64,000 nucleotides of DNA from Rhodocyclus purpureus (GCF_016653115.1 NZ_NHRX01000034.1:62534-126533); one strand, 5' to 3'. Shown: positions 16,448 through 26,583, counted from the stretch's first letter. Notes: a model not told the origin generated them from the letters alone. Program-made: numbers and translations.

Positions 16448-17785
16448 ATGCCCAGCCGATCGACCGTCCTGCCCGAGCTGGTTTCCTTCCTCGAAACCCT
16501 GCCCGAGCCGCACATCCTCTGCGACCGTGGCTACCGCATCGTTGCCGCCAATGCCGCCTACCGGGCGGCCTGCGGTGCCTGCGACGACGTCCGGGGACGC
16601 ACCTGTTACGAAGTCTCGCACCGCTATACGGCCCCCTGCGACCAGGCCGGCGAGTCGTGCCCGCTGGCGCGCAGCCTCAAGTCCGGACAGCGCGAGCGCG
16701 TGCTGCACCTGCACCACACCCCGGCCGGCGAGAAATACGAGAGCATCGAGCTGTCGCCAGTGCGCGACACCGAGGGAAACATTGCTTGGTTCGTCGAGAA
16801 GTTGGAGCCCTTGCCCGCGGTGCGCGGACTCGCCGATTCGCATGGGCTGATCGGCCGCGCGCCGGCGTTTCGCGCGATGCTCGAACTCGTGCACCGCGTC
16901 GCGCCGGCCGAAGCGTCGGTGCTGCTGCAGGGCGAGTCCGGGGTCGGCAAGGAGCTGGTCGCGCAGGCGATCCACGAAGCCAGCCGGCGTGCGAACGGCC
17001 CATTCGTCGCCGTCGACTGCTCGGGACTGTCGGAGAACCTGTTCGAGAGCGAACTCTTCGGTCACGAGCGCGGTGCCTTCACCGGCGCCAACGTGCGCAA
17101 GATCGGCCTGGTCGAGGCAGCTGCCGGCGGCACCCTGTTCCTCGACGAACTCGGCGACATCCCGCTGGCGATGCAGGTCAAGCTCCTGCGCCTGCTCGAA
17201 ACCGGGGCCTTCCGCCGCGTCGGCTCGACCGAACTGCGCCGCGCCGACATCCGCCTGATTTCGGCGACCCACCGTCCGCTGGCGGAGCTGGTCGCGCGCG
17301 GCGAATTCCGCCAGGATCTCTACTACCGGCTGAACACCTTCCCGATCCGCTTGCCGGCGCTGCGCGAGCGGCGCGAGGACATTCCCCTGCTCGTCGCGGC
17401 GCTGTTGAAGCGGGTCGCTCCCACGCGTGAACTGGCGATTTCCGAGCCCGCGCTGGCCTTGCTCACGGCCTACGACTACCCGGGCAACGTGCGCGAGTTG
17501 CGCAACCTGCTCGAACGCGCGAGCCTGCTCTGTGACGGTGATACCGTGCAGCCCGAGCATCTGGCCGACGAGGTACGCGGCCTGGGCTTGCCGCCCGACG
17601 CACCACCCATGGCCGCAGCGGCTCCGCTCGCCTTGGTCCAGCCGGCGCGCCCTGCGCCGGCTGACGCTGAAGCGCTGGCAGCGTGGCTTTCCTCAGCGCG
17701 TGCGCCTTCGCGCCGCGAACTGGCAGCCAGCCTCGGCATCAGCGAACGGACCCTTTACCGCAGGCTGAACGCGCTGCGCGGCTGA
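16448..17785 (+). CDS. Sigma-54-dependent activator with Cys-rich PAS domain
   Basis: A 445-residue bacterial enhancer-binding protein. The N-terminal PAS-like domain (about residues 12-115) holds six Cys in or near [17 protein letters not shown] and [11 protein letters not shown], a pattern that could bind an Fe-S cluster or sense redox state. The AAA+ domain has Walker A GESGVGKE (near 160), the sigma-54 contact loop GAFTGA (near 207) and Walker B FLDELGD. The C-terminus is a Fis-type helix-turn-helix, [19 protein letters not shown]. There is no receiver domain, so the protein senses its signal directly. A palindrome like that at the Rieske promoter lies just upstream, suggesting a shared target motif. 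Confidence 0.92.
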   Translation: MPSRSTVLPELVSFLETLPEPHILCDRGYRIVAANAAYRAACGACDDVRGRTCYEVSHRYTAPCDQAGESCPLARSLKSGQRERVLHLHHTPAGEKYESIELSPVRDTEGNIAWFVEKLEPLPAVRGLADSHGLIGRAPAFRAMLELVHRVAPAEASVLLQGESGVGKELVAQAIHEASRRANGPFVAVDCSGLSENLFESELFGHERGAFTGANVRKIGLVEAAAGGTLFLDELGDIPLAMQVKLLRLLETGAFRRVGSTELRRADIRLISATHRPLAELVARGEFRQDLYYRLNTFPIRLPALRERREDIPLLVAALLKRVAPTRELAISEPALALLTAYDYPGNVRELRNLLERASLLCDGDTVQPEHLADEVRGLGLPPDAPPMAAAAPLALVQPARPAPADAEALAAWLSSARAPSRRELAASLGISERTLYRRLNALRG

Positions 17786-17834
17786 GCAGTTCGCGCGCGC
17801 AGCGCTGAGCGGCGTCGGGAAGGTCCGCCGCTCC

Positions 17835-18230
17835 TCACGGAGCGCTGCCGGTGCCACCCGCTCCCATTCCCGGCCCCATTCCCATTCCCCTGCCTGGTCC
17901 CATGCCGCCGCCGGGACCCTTACCCTGGCCCATGCCCTGTGGCGGCGGCGCGTCGGGCAGGGTGACGCCGCGTTCGGCGGCACGTGCCTTCATCGCCTCG
18001 TGATGCTCCAGGCGAACCTTCTCGCGCTCTTCAGCGCTTTTTGCGCTGCGCATCCTGCTGCGGTATTCACTGCGCTCCTGCGCAGTCATCAACTGGCTGC
18101 CGTAGATCGGCGTCGCCGCGGGCTTGGCCGCAGCCGGCGGCGGAGCAGCAGCCTCGCCGGCGTTGGCCAGCGCAAAGCTGCCGCCAAGAAAGAGTGAGAC
18201 GAGCAGTCGGGGCAAGGTCCTGGTAGGCAT
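17835..18230 (-). CDS. Secreted Gly/Met-rich protein of unknown function
   Basis: A 131-residue protein with a signal peptide (PTRTLPRLLVSLFLGGSFAL, cleavage near NAGEA). A charged middle (MTAQERSEYRSRMRSAKSAE) is predicted to be helical, and the tail consists of GMG, GPG and GPGRGMG repeats. The Met-rich tail and Glu/Arg helix recall periplasmic metal-associated small proteins, but no family is certain. The ATG at 18230 is chosen because it begins the signal peptide; an upstream start at 18278 adds a charged leader. It converges with the sigma-54 activator gene. Confidence 0.7.
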   Translation of the reverse strand: MPTRTLPRLLVSLFLGGSFALANAGEAAAPPPAAAKPAATPIYGSQLMTAQERSEYRSRMRSAKSAEEREKVRLEHHEAMKARAAERGVTLPDAPPPQGMGQGKGPGGGMGPGRGMGMGPGMGAGGTGSAP

Positions 18231-18315
18231 TTTCCGGTTCCTTTCGCTTCGAGAAGTCAGTTTCCATTCTATCGGCATTTTTCCGGCTGCGCACGGGCGT
18301 CTTGCGCGAGACCGC

Positions 18316-19995
18316 CTACTCGAGCTCGAAGTCGTCCGTGCTCGCCTGCCGGGCGACGGCCCATGCCCAGGTCTTGTAGCCGCCGGAGAGGTTTTTCACG
18401 TCCTTGAATCCGGACTGCTTGAGAATTCGGTAGGCCAGATAACCACGCATGCCGACCTGACAGGTGACCACCGTCGGCGCGTCCGGGTCGAGCTCGCCGA
18501 GACGGTCGCGCAGCTCGTTCACGTCGATGTGGCGCGAGCCGGGGATCACGCCGAGCGCGACCTCGGCGGCGCTACGCACGTCGATCAACTGCACCGCCCC
18601 CGGTGCCATCGCCGCGAGCGTCCGCCAGTCGATCGACTCGAGGGAACCGTCGAGGAGATTGCTGGCGACGTAGCCGGCGATGTTGACCGGGTCCTTGGCT
18701 GAGCCGAACGGCGGTGCGTAGGCGAGTTCGAGCTCGGCCAGGTCATCGACGCTCATGCCGCCGTGGATCGCCGTCGCGATCACGTCGATGCGCTTGTCGG
18801 CGCCGACTTCGCCGACGGCCTGCGCGCCGAGGATGCGCCCCTGCGGCGAGTAGAGGAGCTTGAGGCTGATCTGCCGGGCGCCCGGGTAGTAGCCCGCATG
18901 CGATCCGCCGTGCGTGATCGTCGCGCGGTAGTCGATGCCGGCTGCGATCAGCTGTTTCTCGTTGAGTCCGGTGCTGGCGACGCCGAGGTCGAAGGCTTTC
19001 AGGATCGCGGTGCCGAGCGTTCCGCGGTAGGAGCGCGTGTTGCCGAAGACCATGTTGTCGGCGGCCATGCGCCCCTGGCGGTTGGCCGGGCCGGCGAGCG
19101 GGATCAGGACCTGCCGGCCGCTGATCGTCTGCGTGACCTCGACCGCGTCGCCGACCGCCCAGATCGACACGTCGGAAGTGCGCAGGTGTTCGTCGACCCT
19201 GATGCCGCCGGTCGCGCCGAGTTCGAGCCCGGCCTCCCGTGCGAGCTGCGTCTCCGGACGCACGCCGATCGCCAGCACGACGAGGTCGGCAGCGAGCTGG
19301 CGACCGCTGGCGAGGTGCACGATCGAGGTGTCGGCCTGGTCCTCGACGCGCGCGAGCTTGTCGTCGAGGCTCAGCGTGACCCCCTTGTCGCGCAAGTGCG
19401 TCTGTACGATCGCCGCCATCTCGTAGTCGAGCGGCGCCAGGATCTGCTCGGTACCCTCGACCAGCACCGTGGCGAGGCCGCGCTCGACCAGGTTCTCGGC
19501 GACTTCGACGCCGATGAAGCCGCCGCCGATGACCACAGCGCGGCGCGGCGCTTGTGTCGTCAGGTGCGCCATGATGCGGTCGAGGTCGGGCAGGTTGCGC
19601 AGGCTGAACACGCGCGGCGAAGCGAGCCCCGGCAGCGGCGGGCGGATCGGCTCGGCGCCCGGCGCGAGCAGCAGGCGGTCGTAGCGCTCGTCGTATTCCT
19701 CGCCGCTGGCGAGATTGCGCAGGCGGACGCTCTTCGCCGCGCGGTCGATCGCGAGCGCCTCGGTTTCGGCGCGGACGTCGACGCGGTAGCGGTCGCGGAA
19801 GAGGTCGGCGGTCGCCACCAGCAACTGGCCGCGCTCGGCGATCGTCCCGGAAATGTGGTACGGCAGCCCGCAGTTGGCGAAGCTCACGTAGGGGCCGCGC
19901 TCGACCATGACGATCTGCGCGCGCTCGTCGTTGCGGCGGATGCGTGCCGCGGCGGTGGCGCCGCCAGCGACGCCACCGATGATCACGATTTTCAT
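18316..19995 (-). CDS. CoA-disulfide/persulfide reductase with C-terminal rhodanese domain
   Basis: A 559-residue flavoprotein. The FAD-binding start is KIVIIGGVAGGATAAARIRR, followed by the active-site Cys in VSFANCGLPYHISG (about residue 44), the NAD(P)H site GGGFIGVEVAENL and a dimerisation domain. A rhodanese domain occupies residues 465-559 with catalytic Cys in VVTCQVGMRGY. Characterised members (CoADR-RHD/Npsr) reduce CoA-disulfide or CoA-persulfide and polysulfide. It is the last gene of a minus-strand unit with a thioesterase and a rhodanese, and lies opposite an SQR gene, so it probably handles sulfane sulfur made by SQR. Confidence 0.92.
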   Translation of the reverse strand: MKIVIIGGVAGGATAAARIRRNDERAQIVMVERGPYVSFANCGLPYHISGTIAERGQLLVATADLFRDRYRVDVRAETEALAIDRAAKSVRLRNLASGEEYDERYDRLLLAPGAEPIRPPLPGLASPRVFSLRNLPDLDRIMAHLTTQAPRRAVVIGGGFIGVEVAENLVERGLATVLVEGTEQILAPLDYEMAAIVQTHLRDKGVTLSLDDKLARVEDQADTSIVHLASGRQLAADLVVLAIGVRPETQLAREAGLELGATGGIRVDEHLRTSDVSIWAVGDAVEVTQTISGRQVLIPLAGPANRQGRMAADNMVFGNTRSYRGTLGTAILKAFDLGVASTGLNEKQLIAAGIDYRATITHGGSHAGYYPGARQISLKLLYSPQGRILGAQAVGEVGADKRIDVIATAIHGGMSVDDLAELELAYAPPFGSAKDPVNIAGYVASNLLDGSLESIDWRTLAAMAPGAVQLIDVRSAAEVALGVIPGSRHIDVNELRDRLGELDPDAPTVVTCQVGMRGYLAYRILKQSGFKDVKNLSGGYKTWAWAVARQASTDDFELE

Positions 19996-20017
19996 TTTCT
20001 GTCCTTGGCTGAGTGGA

Positions 20018-20479
20018 TCAGGCGCCGAAGTTCTCGGGCATCTGCACGGCGACCACTTCGCCGCGCGCGGTGACTACCCCGTCGACGATGACCGAGGACT
20101 CGACGACGACCTTGCGTCCCTTGATCTCGCTGACCCGGCCGCGGATCTCGATTTCCGGACCGAGCGGGGTCGGCTTCAGGTAGCTGACCTTGAGCGAGCC
20201 GGTGACGAAGCGCAGCGCCGGCAGGCTGTCCATCGCGCGGCCTTCGGCGCGGTAGGCCGCCGCTGCGGCGGTGCCGGTGCCATGGCAGTCGATCAGCGAA
20301 GCCAGCAGGCCGCCGTAGACGAAACCCGGTACCGCCGTGTGCCAGGGCTCGGGGGTGAAGCGGGTGACGCTCTCGTCGCCCTCCCAGAAGGTCTTGATCC
20401 GGTGCCCGTGTTCGTTCTCGCGCCCGCAGCCGTAGCAGTGGGCGAGGTTTTCCGGGTAGTAATCCTGAAAGGCTTTCAT
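20018..20479 (-). CDS. PaaI-like hotdog-fold thioesterase
   Basis: A 153-residue hotdog thioesterase: AHCYGCGRENEHGHRIKTFW at residues 13-32, then VPGFVYGGLLASLIDCHGTG with the family's Gly and Asp. The ATG at 20479 is the natural start of the domain. It lies between a CoA-disulfide reductase gene (22 bp downstream) and a rhodanese gene (46 bp upstream) in one minus-strand operon, which suggests an acyl- or thio-CoA substrate linked to sulfur metabolism; this is inferred from context. Confidence 0.85.
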   Translation of the reverse strand: MKAFQDYYPENLAHCYGCGRENEHGHRIKTFWEGDESVTRFTPEPWHTAVPGFVYGGLLASLIDCHGTGTAAAAAYRAEGRAMDSLPALRFVTGSLKVSYLKPTPLGPEIEIRGRVSEIKGRKVVVESSVIVDGVVTARGEVVAVQMPENFGA

Positions 20480-20525
20480 GGCTTCCTTCTTGTCTGGATG
20501 AATGTGGCGTCGTTCGCTGCAGCGC

Positions 20526-20885
20526 CTACTTCTCGACCGGCTTGCCGGCGGCGAGCCATGCATCATAACCGCCGGCAAGCAGGGCGAGGTTGCGGTAGCC
20601 CATCTCATGCAAGATGCCAAGCGCCACCGCCGAGCGGCCGCTGGTCTTGCAGTAGACGACGATCTTCAGGTCGCGCGAGCTGAGTTCCGGCGTCGCGGGC
20701 AGGACGAAACCGAGCAGGCGGAGCGGGACGAGCCTGGCGCCGGGGAGGTGGCCGGCGGCGTATTCATGCGCTTCCCTGACGTCGAGCAGGACGTCGGCTG
20801 CGCTGATGGCGCATTCGGCGTCCTGCGGCAGCACTTGCCGGGGCGCCGCAGTGAAGGCTGTGGGGGTGTCTTGATCGGTTCTCAT
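20526..20885 (-). CDS. Single-domain rhodanese
   Basis: A 119-residue rhodanese: ADVLLDVREAHEYAAGHLPG opens the fold, and the active-site loop is CKTSGRS (Cys near residue 78), followed by LLAGGYDAW. It transfers sulfane sulfur between thiols. Cytoplasmic; no signal peptide with the ATG at 20885. It is the first gene of the minus-strand sulfur operon and divergent from SQR across a 232-bp region containing AT-rich inverted repeats. Confidence 0.93.
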   Translation of the reverse strand: MRTDQDTPTAFTAAPRQVLPQDAECAISAADVLLDVREAHEYAAGHLPGARLVPLRLLGFVLPATPELSSRDLKIVVYCKTSGRSAVALGILHEMGYRNLALLAGGYDAWLAAGKPVEK

Positions 20886-20920
20886 GGGATCCTTCGCCGG
20901 GCGATGCGGCTGCATCGAAC

Positions 20921-20948
20921 TAGAATATTAGATAGTTCTGATATTCTA
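20921..20948. promoter_or_regulatory. AT-rich inverted repeat between rhodanese and SQR genes
   Basis: TAGAATAT (20921-20928) and ATATTCTA (20941-20948) are perfect arms around 12 bp. A further half-site TAATATTC occurs at 21029-21036, nearer the SQR gene; the repeat's left arm contains the same octamer on the other strand. These look like operators for a repressor shared by the two divergent sulfur units. Confidence 0.5.
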
Positions 20949-21117
20949 TCCGCTCCATTGCCGGCTCGGCAAGTCGGTCGCTGGTGAATTCGACGGGGAT
21001 TCCGTTTGCAATAAAAATCAGAGATCGCTAATATTCAGATGCGCAATGAGTTGCGTAATGATTAAAGAGGGCAGCCCTCATTGCTGCCGCAGGCCCCGAT
21101 CGTTCGAGGAGACGGAG

Positions 21118-22575
21118 ATGGCAAGAATCGTGATCTTGGGTGCGGGAATTGCCGGTCATACCGTCGCCCGCTACCTCAACCTCTGGCTCGGCAAGGCGCA
21201 CGAAATCGTCGTCGTTTCCCCGAACGCCAAGTGGAACTGGATCCCTTCGAACATCTGGGTCGGCGTCGGCGACATGAAGGAGGACGATGTCTGCTTCGAT
21301 CTCGCCGAGATCTACCGCAAGACCCGCGTCGACTTCCGCCAGGCGAAGGCGCTGTCGATCAACCCGGAGGGTGACGCGACGAGCGCGCAGCCCTACGTCA
21401 GCATCGAATACACGCTCCCCGCGCGCGCCGGCGAGCGCGAGAACATCAGCTACGACTATCTGGTGAATGCGACCGGGCCGAAGCTCAATTTCGGAGCGAC
21501 GCCGGGTCTCGGGCCCGAGCACGGACTCACGGTGTCGGTATGCACGGCGTCGCATGCGCTCGAAGCCAACGAGCAACTCCAGCAAAACATCGGGGCGATG
21601 CGCGCCGGCGCCAGTCGCACCTTCGTCGTCGGCACCGGCCACGGTACCTGCACCTGCCAGGGCGCCGCCTTCGAGTACATCTACAACGTCGACCACAAGT
21701 TGCGCGAGGCCGGCGTGCGCGACAAGGCCCGCATCGTATGGCTCAGCAACGAGTACGAACTCGGCGACTTCGGCATGGGCGGCGTGCACATCAAGCGTGG
21801 CGGCTACATCACCAACGCCAAGAATTTCGCCGAATCGCTGATGGTCGAGCGCGGCATGGCGTGGATCACGCGCGCGCACGTGACCAAGGTCGAGGCCGGG
21901 CAGATCCACTACGAAACCCTCGACGGCAACTTCCACGTCCAGGAATTCGATTTCGCGATGCTGATCCCGCCTTTCTGCGGGGTCGGGCTGAAGGCCTTCG
22001 ACCGAGCCGGCGCCGACATCACCGGCCAGCTCTTCGCGCCGAACGGGTTCATGCGTGTCGATGCCGACTACACGCCACGGCCGTTCATCGAGTGGAGCGC
22101 GCGTGACTGGCCGAAGACCTACCAGACGCCGGGCTACCGCAACATCTTCTCGGTCGGCATCGCCTTCGCGCCACCGCATCTGATCAGCAAGCCGATGCAG
22201 AGCGCCAACGGGACGCCGATCAATCCGGCGCCGCCGCGCACCGGCATGCCTTCGGCAGCGATGGCCAAATCGGTCGCGAAGAGCATCTGCGACATGCTCA
22301 AGGGCTCAGAAAAACCGACGCAGAGCGCATCGATGGCCGACATGGGCGCCGCCTGCGTCGCCTCGACCGGGGCGGGCTTCTTCAGCGGGAGTGCGGTCAC
22401 CATGACTGTCTTCCCGGTCGTCCCGGATTTCGAGAAATACCCGGAGTACGGCCGTGACCTCAACCTGACCTTCGGCGAGATCGGTCTGGCCGGGCACTGG
22501 ATGAAGTACCTGCTGCACCATGCCTTCATCTACCAGGCGCGACTGCGGCCGGGCTGGTCGCTGATGCCGGATTGA
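21118..22575 (+). CDS. Sulfide:quinone oxidoreductase-like flavoprotein
   Basis: A 485-residue FAD enzyme of the SQR/flavocytochrome c sulfide dehydrogenase family. The FAD motif is RIVILGAGIAGHTVARYLN at the N-terminus. Cys candidates for the sulfur-carrying pair are in GTCTCQGAAFEY (near residue 180) and IPPFCGVGL (near 285); ATGP and GIAFAPP are family blocks. The C-terminus WMKYLLHHAFIYQARLRPGW is amphipathic and may bind the membrane, where sulfide electrons would enter the quinone pool. The SQR subtype is not certain. The ATG at 21118 follows GAGGAGACGGAG. Neighbours are a rhodanese and a CoA-disulfide reductase. Confidence 0.88.
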   Translation: MARIVILGAGIAGHTVARYLNLWLGKAHEIVVVSPNAKWNWIPSNIWVGVGDMKEDDVCFDLAEIYRKTRVDFRQAKALSINPEGDATSAQPYVSIEYTLPARAGERENISYDYLVNATGPKLNFGATPGLGPEHGLTVSVCTASHALEANEQLQQNIGAMRAGASRTFVVGTGHGTCTCQGAAFEYIYNVDHKLREAGVRDKARIVWLSNEYELGDFGMGGVHIKRGGYITNAKNFAESLMVERGMAWITRAHVTKVEAGQIHYETLDGNFHVQEFDFAMLIPPFCGVGLKAFDRAGADITGQLFAPNGFMRVDADYTPRPFIEWSARDWPKTYQTPGYRNIFSVGIAFAPPHLISKPMQSANGTPINPAPPRTGMPSAAMAKSVAKSICDMLKGSEKPTQSASMADMGAACVASTGAGFFSGSAVTMTVFPVVPDFEKYPEYGRDLNLTFGEIGLAGHWMKYLLHHAFIYQARLRPGWSLMPD

Positions 22576-22614
22576 CGAGGCCACGGGTAGCGACGCTTTC
22601 CTCAGGAGAAGGGC

Positions 22615-22779
22615 ATGACAGCCAAGATCACCAACCGCGAGCCGTACCAGCAGGCTTACTATCCACCGGCGCCGACGCCGTTCACGCGCTATATGCGCAA
22701 GTCCCTGCCGTGGCAGTTCGTCCGTTTCCTGGTCATCAACCTGAAGATACTGAGGCTGATGACCAAGTCGCACGCATGA
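22615..22779 (+). CDS. 54-residue protein downstream of SQR
   Basis: A short basic protein, beginning MTAKITNREPYQQAYYPPAP and ending in the amphipathic helix PWQFVRFLVINLKILRLMTK. CAGGAGAAGGG precedes the ATG by 2 nt, and the gene starts 39 bp after the SQR stop. The helix looks suited to membrane association. It may be a small partner or anchor of SQR; no family is recognised. Confidence 0.6.
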   Translation: MTAKITNREPYQQAYYPPAPTPFTRYMRKSLPWQFVRFLVINLKILRLMTKSHA

Positions 22780-22968
22780 GCGCAGCCCGGAAGGCAAGCA
22801 TCCGTCCGCTGCTCCGGACGGCGAAACTCAGTAGAGGAACGGTACACGCTGCCGGCCAGCGACAGGGCGCCATGAGCAGGGCGCCGCCGTACGCAGGCCT
22901 TGGCTGAGGCGGGCCAGGCGACTTCAGGGGACGAAGTGCGGCGGCACCTCTCCTCCACAGCGCGTGTT

Positions 22969-24501
<1,533 letters not shown>

Positions 24502-25109
24502 GAGTGTCTGTGGAGCGAAAAGTTGTCTGAGTGCGGAGCTGGCGAGACATCGGCCGCTGTCGCGAAGGCGGTACGCCCACATGCCTTGCTTCCAGAGCGC
24601 GGGCCGATTGTGTCGCCATGAAGCCGATGGCGTGCGAGCGGCCATGCGCAGCTTCGATCATGGACGACGCCTCAGACCGTCGTGATGAACACCGGTTCCG
24701 GAGAAAGTATCTCCCCGGAGGGAACAGGACTTGACGAAGCAAGGCCTTGCCTTGTGAGCGGGGGCCATCTGCCTGCACAGCCCAGCGCCGCGGCGACGGG
24801 CATTCCCGGTCGAGATCAGGCGATCGGCAGAATGCTGCTTGCGTTCACCGCGCTACTTTCATGATACACATCGCCGATGCAAGATGCGAGAACCGGGCCC
24901 GTAGTCCGCAGTTGCTGCCGGGCGTCCGCAACTGCGTTCATGTGCGCGCACGCCGCACAAACTCTTTGACAGGCACCGGCGTCCGGATGATCATTCGGCA
25001 TATGCGGATGAATTTTTATGGTGGCCCTGGCGCAGCAAGCATGATGAGCGCCGCGGCTCCGCCGTGATTTTCAGGACGACCGGCCTGCGCCGGCTGCCGG
25101 AGGTGTGCG
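24502..25109. other. 608-bp intergenic region between protease and cyclase-like genes
   Basis: No convincing gene is seen. The region is less GC-rich near 24860-25020. It contains an imperfect hairpin at 24696-24723 and a TTGACA at 24966-24971 with only a poor -10 (GATCAT, 24989-24994). Promoters for both divergent genes must lie here, but none is clear. Confidence 0.5.
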
Positions 25110-26213
25110 ATGCGCCAGGGATTGATCGATGCCTGCGACCGGGTGGGTTTCCCGTACAGCCACGGCGGGGCTTTTCAGGAAGTGGCCGACGAGACGAAGA
25201 ACATCATCGTCTCGCGCGCGCCCGGCAAGTATGCGACGGGACTGATCGAGGAGAGCTACGCGACCAAAGGCTTCGCCATCAAGGCGAAGTCCTGTGACTG
25301 GGGGCCGATGGCCGGCTTCGTGCTGCTCGACCCCCATTTCAGCAAGCAGAGCCGGCAAGATGCCGGAATTGCCAAGCAGGCCGACATGGTCTTTGCGGCG
25401 CTGGCGCACGGCGCCACCTCGGTCCCGCTGTTCATCAGCGAATTTCGTCGCCAGTGGCTGATCGCGAACTTCCTCATACAGGAGGTCGCCGCCCCGGGCG
25501 TCGACGAGATCATCTACCGTGCGGTCCCTCCCGCCGGCGCCGCAGCGCTGCCGCCGTTTGCGGCCGGCCTGCGCTTTCCCTTGCGCCGCTTGCACGGCAT
25601 CCCCGATGCCAACGAGCCTTTGTGGAGCATCAATTGCCTGGACACGGGCGGTCGCGAATTCGCCGTGGAGGCGCTGGTGAACCCGCACGTTCCGCTCGGC
25701 GCCAGTTATCGCCGCGCGTGCACGGGCGACTACGACCTGTTCGCCGTCTGGCCGCGCCGGCAAAACTTTGTGGCGCAGCGTGTGCTCGGAGTGGACCGCC
25801 GTCCTGTCGATCCCTTCACCCTCCACGCACTCACGCAGCAGGTGCCGCCGGCCGACGCCGCGCTCCGCCGCGCCATCGAGGCCAACGTGGATGCCCTCGA
25901 GCCGCACGGGCTCGGCAACATCAGCCTGCGTATCGAGGACACCGCCGCGCGACTCAACATGGCGATCAGCCGACGCGGCTACCGCGGCGGCAACATCGTG
26001 CACCACAGCGACGAGGCCGGACGCCCCTTCGTCAATGACATCGACCTGCCCGTCATCGCCTTCGTCCCCAACGATCCGCTGAGCCCATTTGCCCTCGAGA
26101 GCCTCTTCGACCTCAGCGTCTTCATTCGCGAGGCACACGCGGCGGGCTACGTGACCATCGTCAATCCCGCCTGGAGCGCCGACATCATCGCCGCGCACCG
26201 GGCGATCGGCTGA
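25110..26213 (+). CDS. Class II nucleotidyl cyclase homologue (CyaA/edema factor/ExoY family)
   Basis: A 367-residue protein that resembles the catalytic domain of secreted adenylate-cyclase toxins. ATKGFAIKAKSCDWGP (51-66) matches CyaA's ATKGLGVHAKSSDWG with both ATP-binding Lys (K53, K60) in register. AALAHGATSVPLFISEFRR (96-114) matches LAHGHTAVDLTLSKER. TGDYDLFAVWP (205-215) supplies the metal-binding Asp-X-Asp (D207, D209). NIVHHSDEAGRPF (295-307) aligns with DVVQHGTEQNNPF, keeping the catalytic His (H299), but R305 replaces the conserved Asn. The size is close to ExoY (378 aa). There is no signal peptide, RTX tail or pore domain; GGAGG precedes the ATG. Activity, activator and export route are unknown. 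The alignment is from memory. Confidence 0.75.
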   Translation: MRQGLIDACDRVGFPYSHGGAFQEVADETKNIIVSRAPGKYATGLIEESYATKGFAIKAKSCDWGPMAGFVLLDPHFSKQSRQDAGIAKQADMVFAALAHGATSVPLFISEFRRQWLIANFLIQEVAAPGVDEIIYRAVPPAGAAALPPFAAGLRFPLRRLHGIPDANEPLWSINCLDTGGREFAVEALVNPHVPLGASYRRACTGDYDLFAVWPRRQNFVAQRVLGVDRRPVDPFTLHALTQQVPPADAALRRAIEANVDALEPHGLGNISLRIEDTAARLNMAISRRGYRGGNIVHHSDEAGRPFVNDIDLPVIAFVPNDPLSPFALESLFDLSVFIREAHAAGYVTIVNPAWSADIIAAHRAIG

Positions 26214-26251
26214 GGTCCGGCGCGAGGATCCCTGCGCCGGTGGGCCGGCGA

Positions 26252-26358
26252 TCAGCCCTTGAGGCATTCACTCATGAATTGCCTGCGCTCGTCAGGTGCC
26301 TGCCCTGCGCTGCAGGTTTTCATCTGCCCTGCTGTGTCGCCGGCCCGGTCGTGGTCGC
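26252..26358 (-). pseudogene. Decayed second PsiF repeat
   Basis: Just past the stop of the PsiF gene, the DNA still encodes, in another frame, MKTCSAGQAP-DERRQFMSECLKG-stop, clearly related to the end of the intact two-repeat paralogue (DERKKFMSECLKR). The join at the stop codon (AAACCC-TGA against AAACCC-GAA in the paralogue) and a deletion of about 15 bp explain the loss. This is a remnant rather than an active gene. Confidence 0.6.
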
Positions 26359-26583
26359 TCAGGGTTTCTGGCTGGCGCTCTTACCTGACAGGCATCCCTT
26401 CATGAACTGCTTGCGCTCGTCGCCCTTGAGCGCCTGCTCCCTGGCCTGCTTGTTGCAGTTCTTCATCCGCTCCTGCTGGGCTCGCTGCGCGGGCGACTGT
26501 TCCTTCTTGGTCTCGTCTGCGGCGAGTGCCTGTCCTGCGACCAGGCCGAAGGCGATGGTCATGCTGACGATCAGAGCTTTCAT
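26359..26583 (-). CDS. PsiF-repeat protein, single repeat (truncated)
   Basis: A 74-residue secreted protein with a signal peptide (MKALIVSMTIAFGLVAGQAL, cleavage before ADETKK) and one PsiF repeat: QERMKNCNKQAREQALKGDE and RKQFMKGCLSG, with two conserved Cys. PsiF was first seen as a phosphate-starvation-induced gene in E. coli; its function is unknown. The ATG at 26583 begins the signal peptide. The protein is shorter than its neighbour because the second repeat is interrupted right after SASQKP. Confidence 0.8.
   Translation of the reverse strand: MKALIVSMTIAFGLVAGQALAADETKKEQSPAQRAQQERMKNCNKQAREQALKGDERKQFMKGCLSGKSASQKP

Noticed and set aside
24966..24994. TTGACA-N17-GATCAT as a promoter for the cyclase-like gene
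   Set aside because: The -35 is perfect but the -10 matches only half of the consensus, and the distance to the ATG is over 100 bp; not enough to call.
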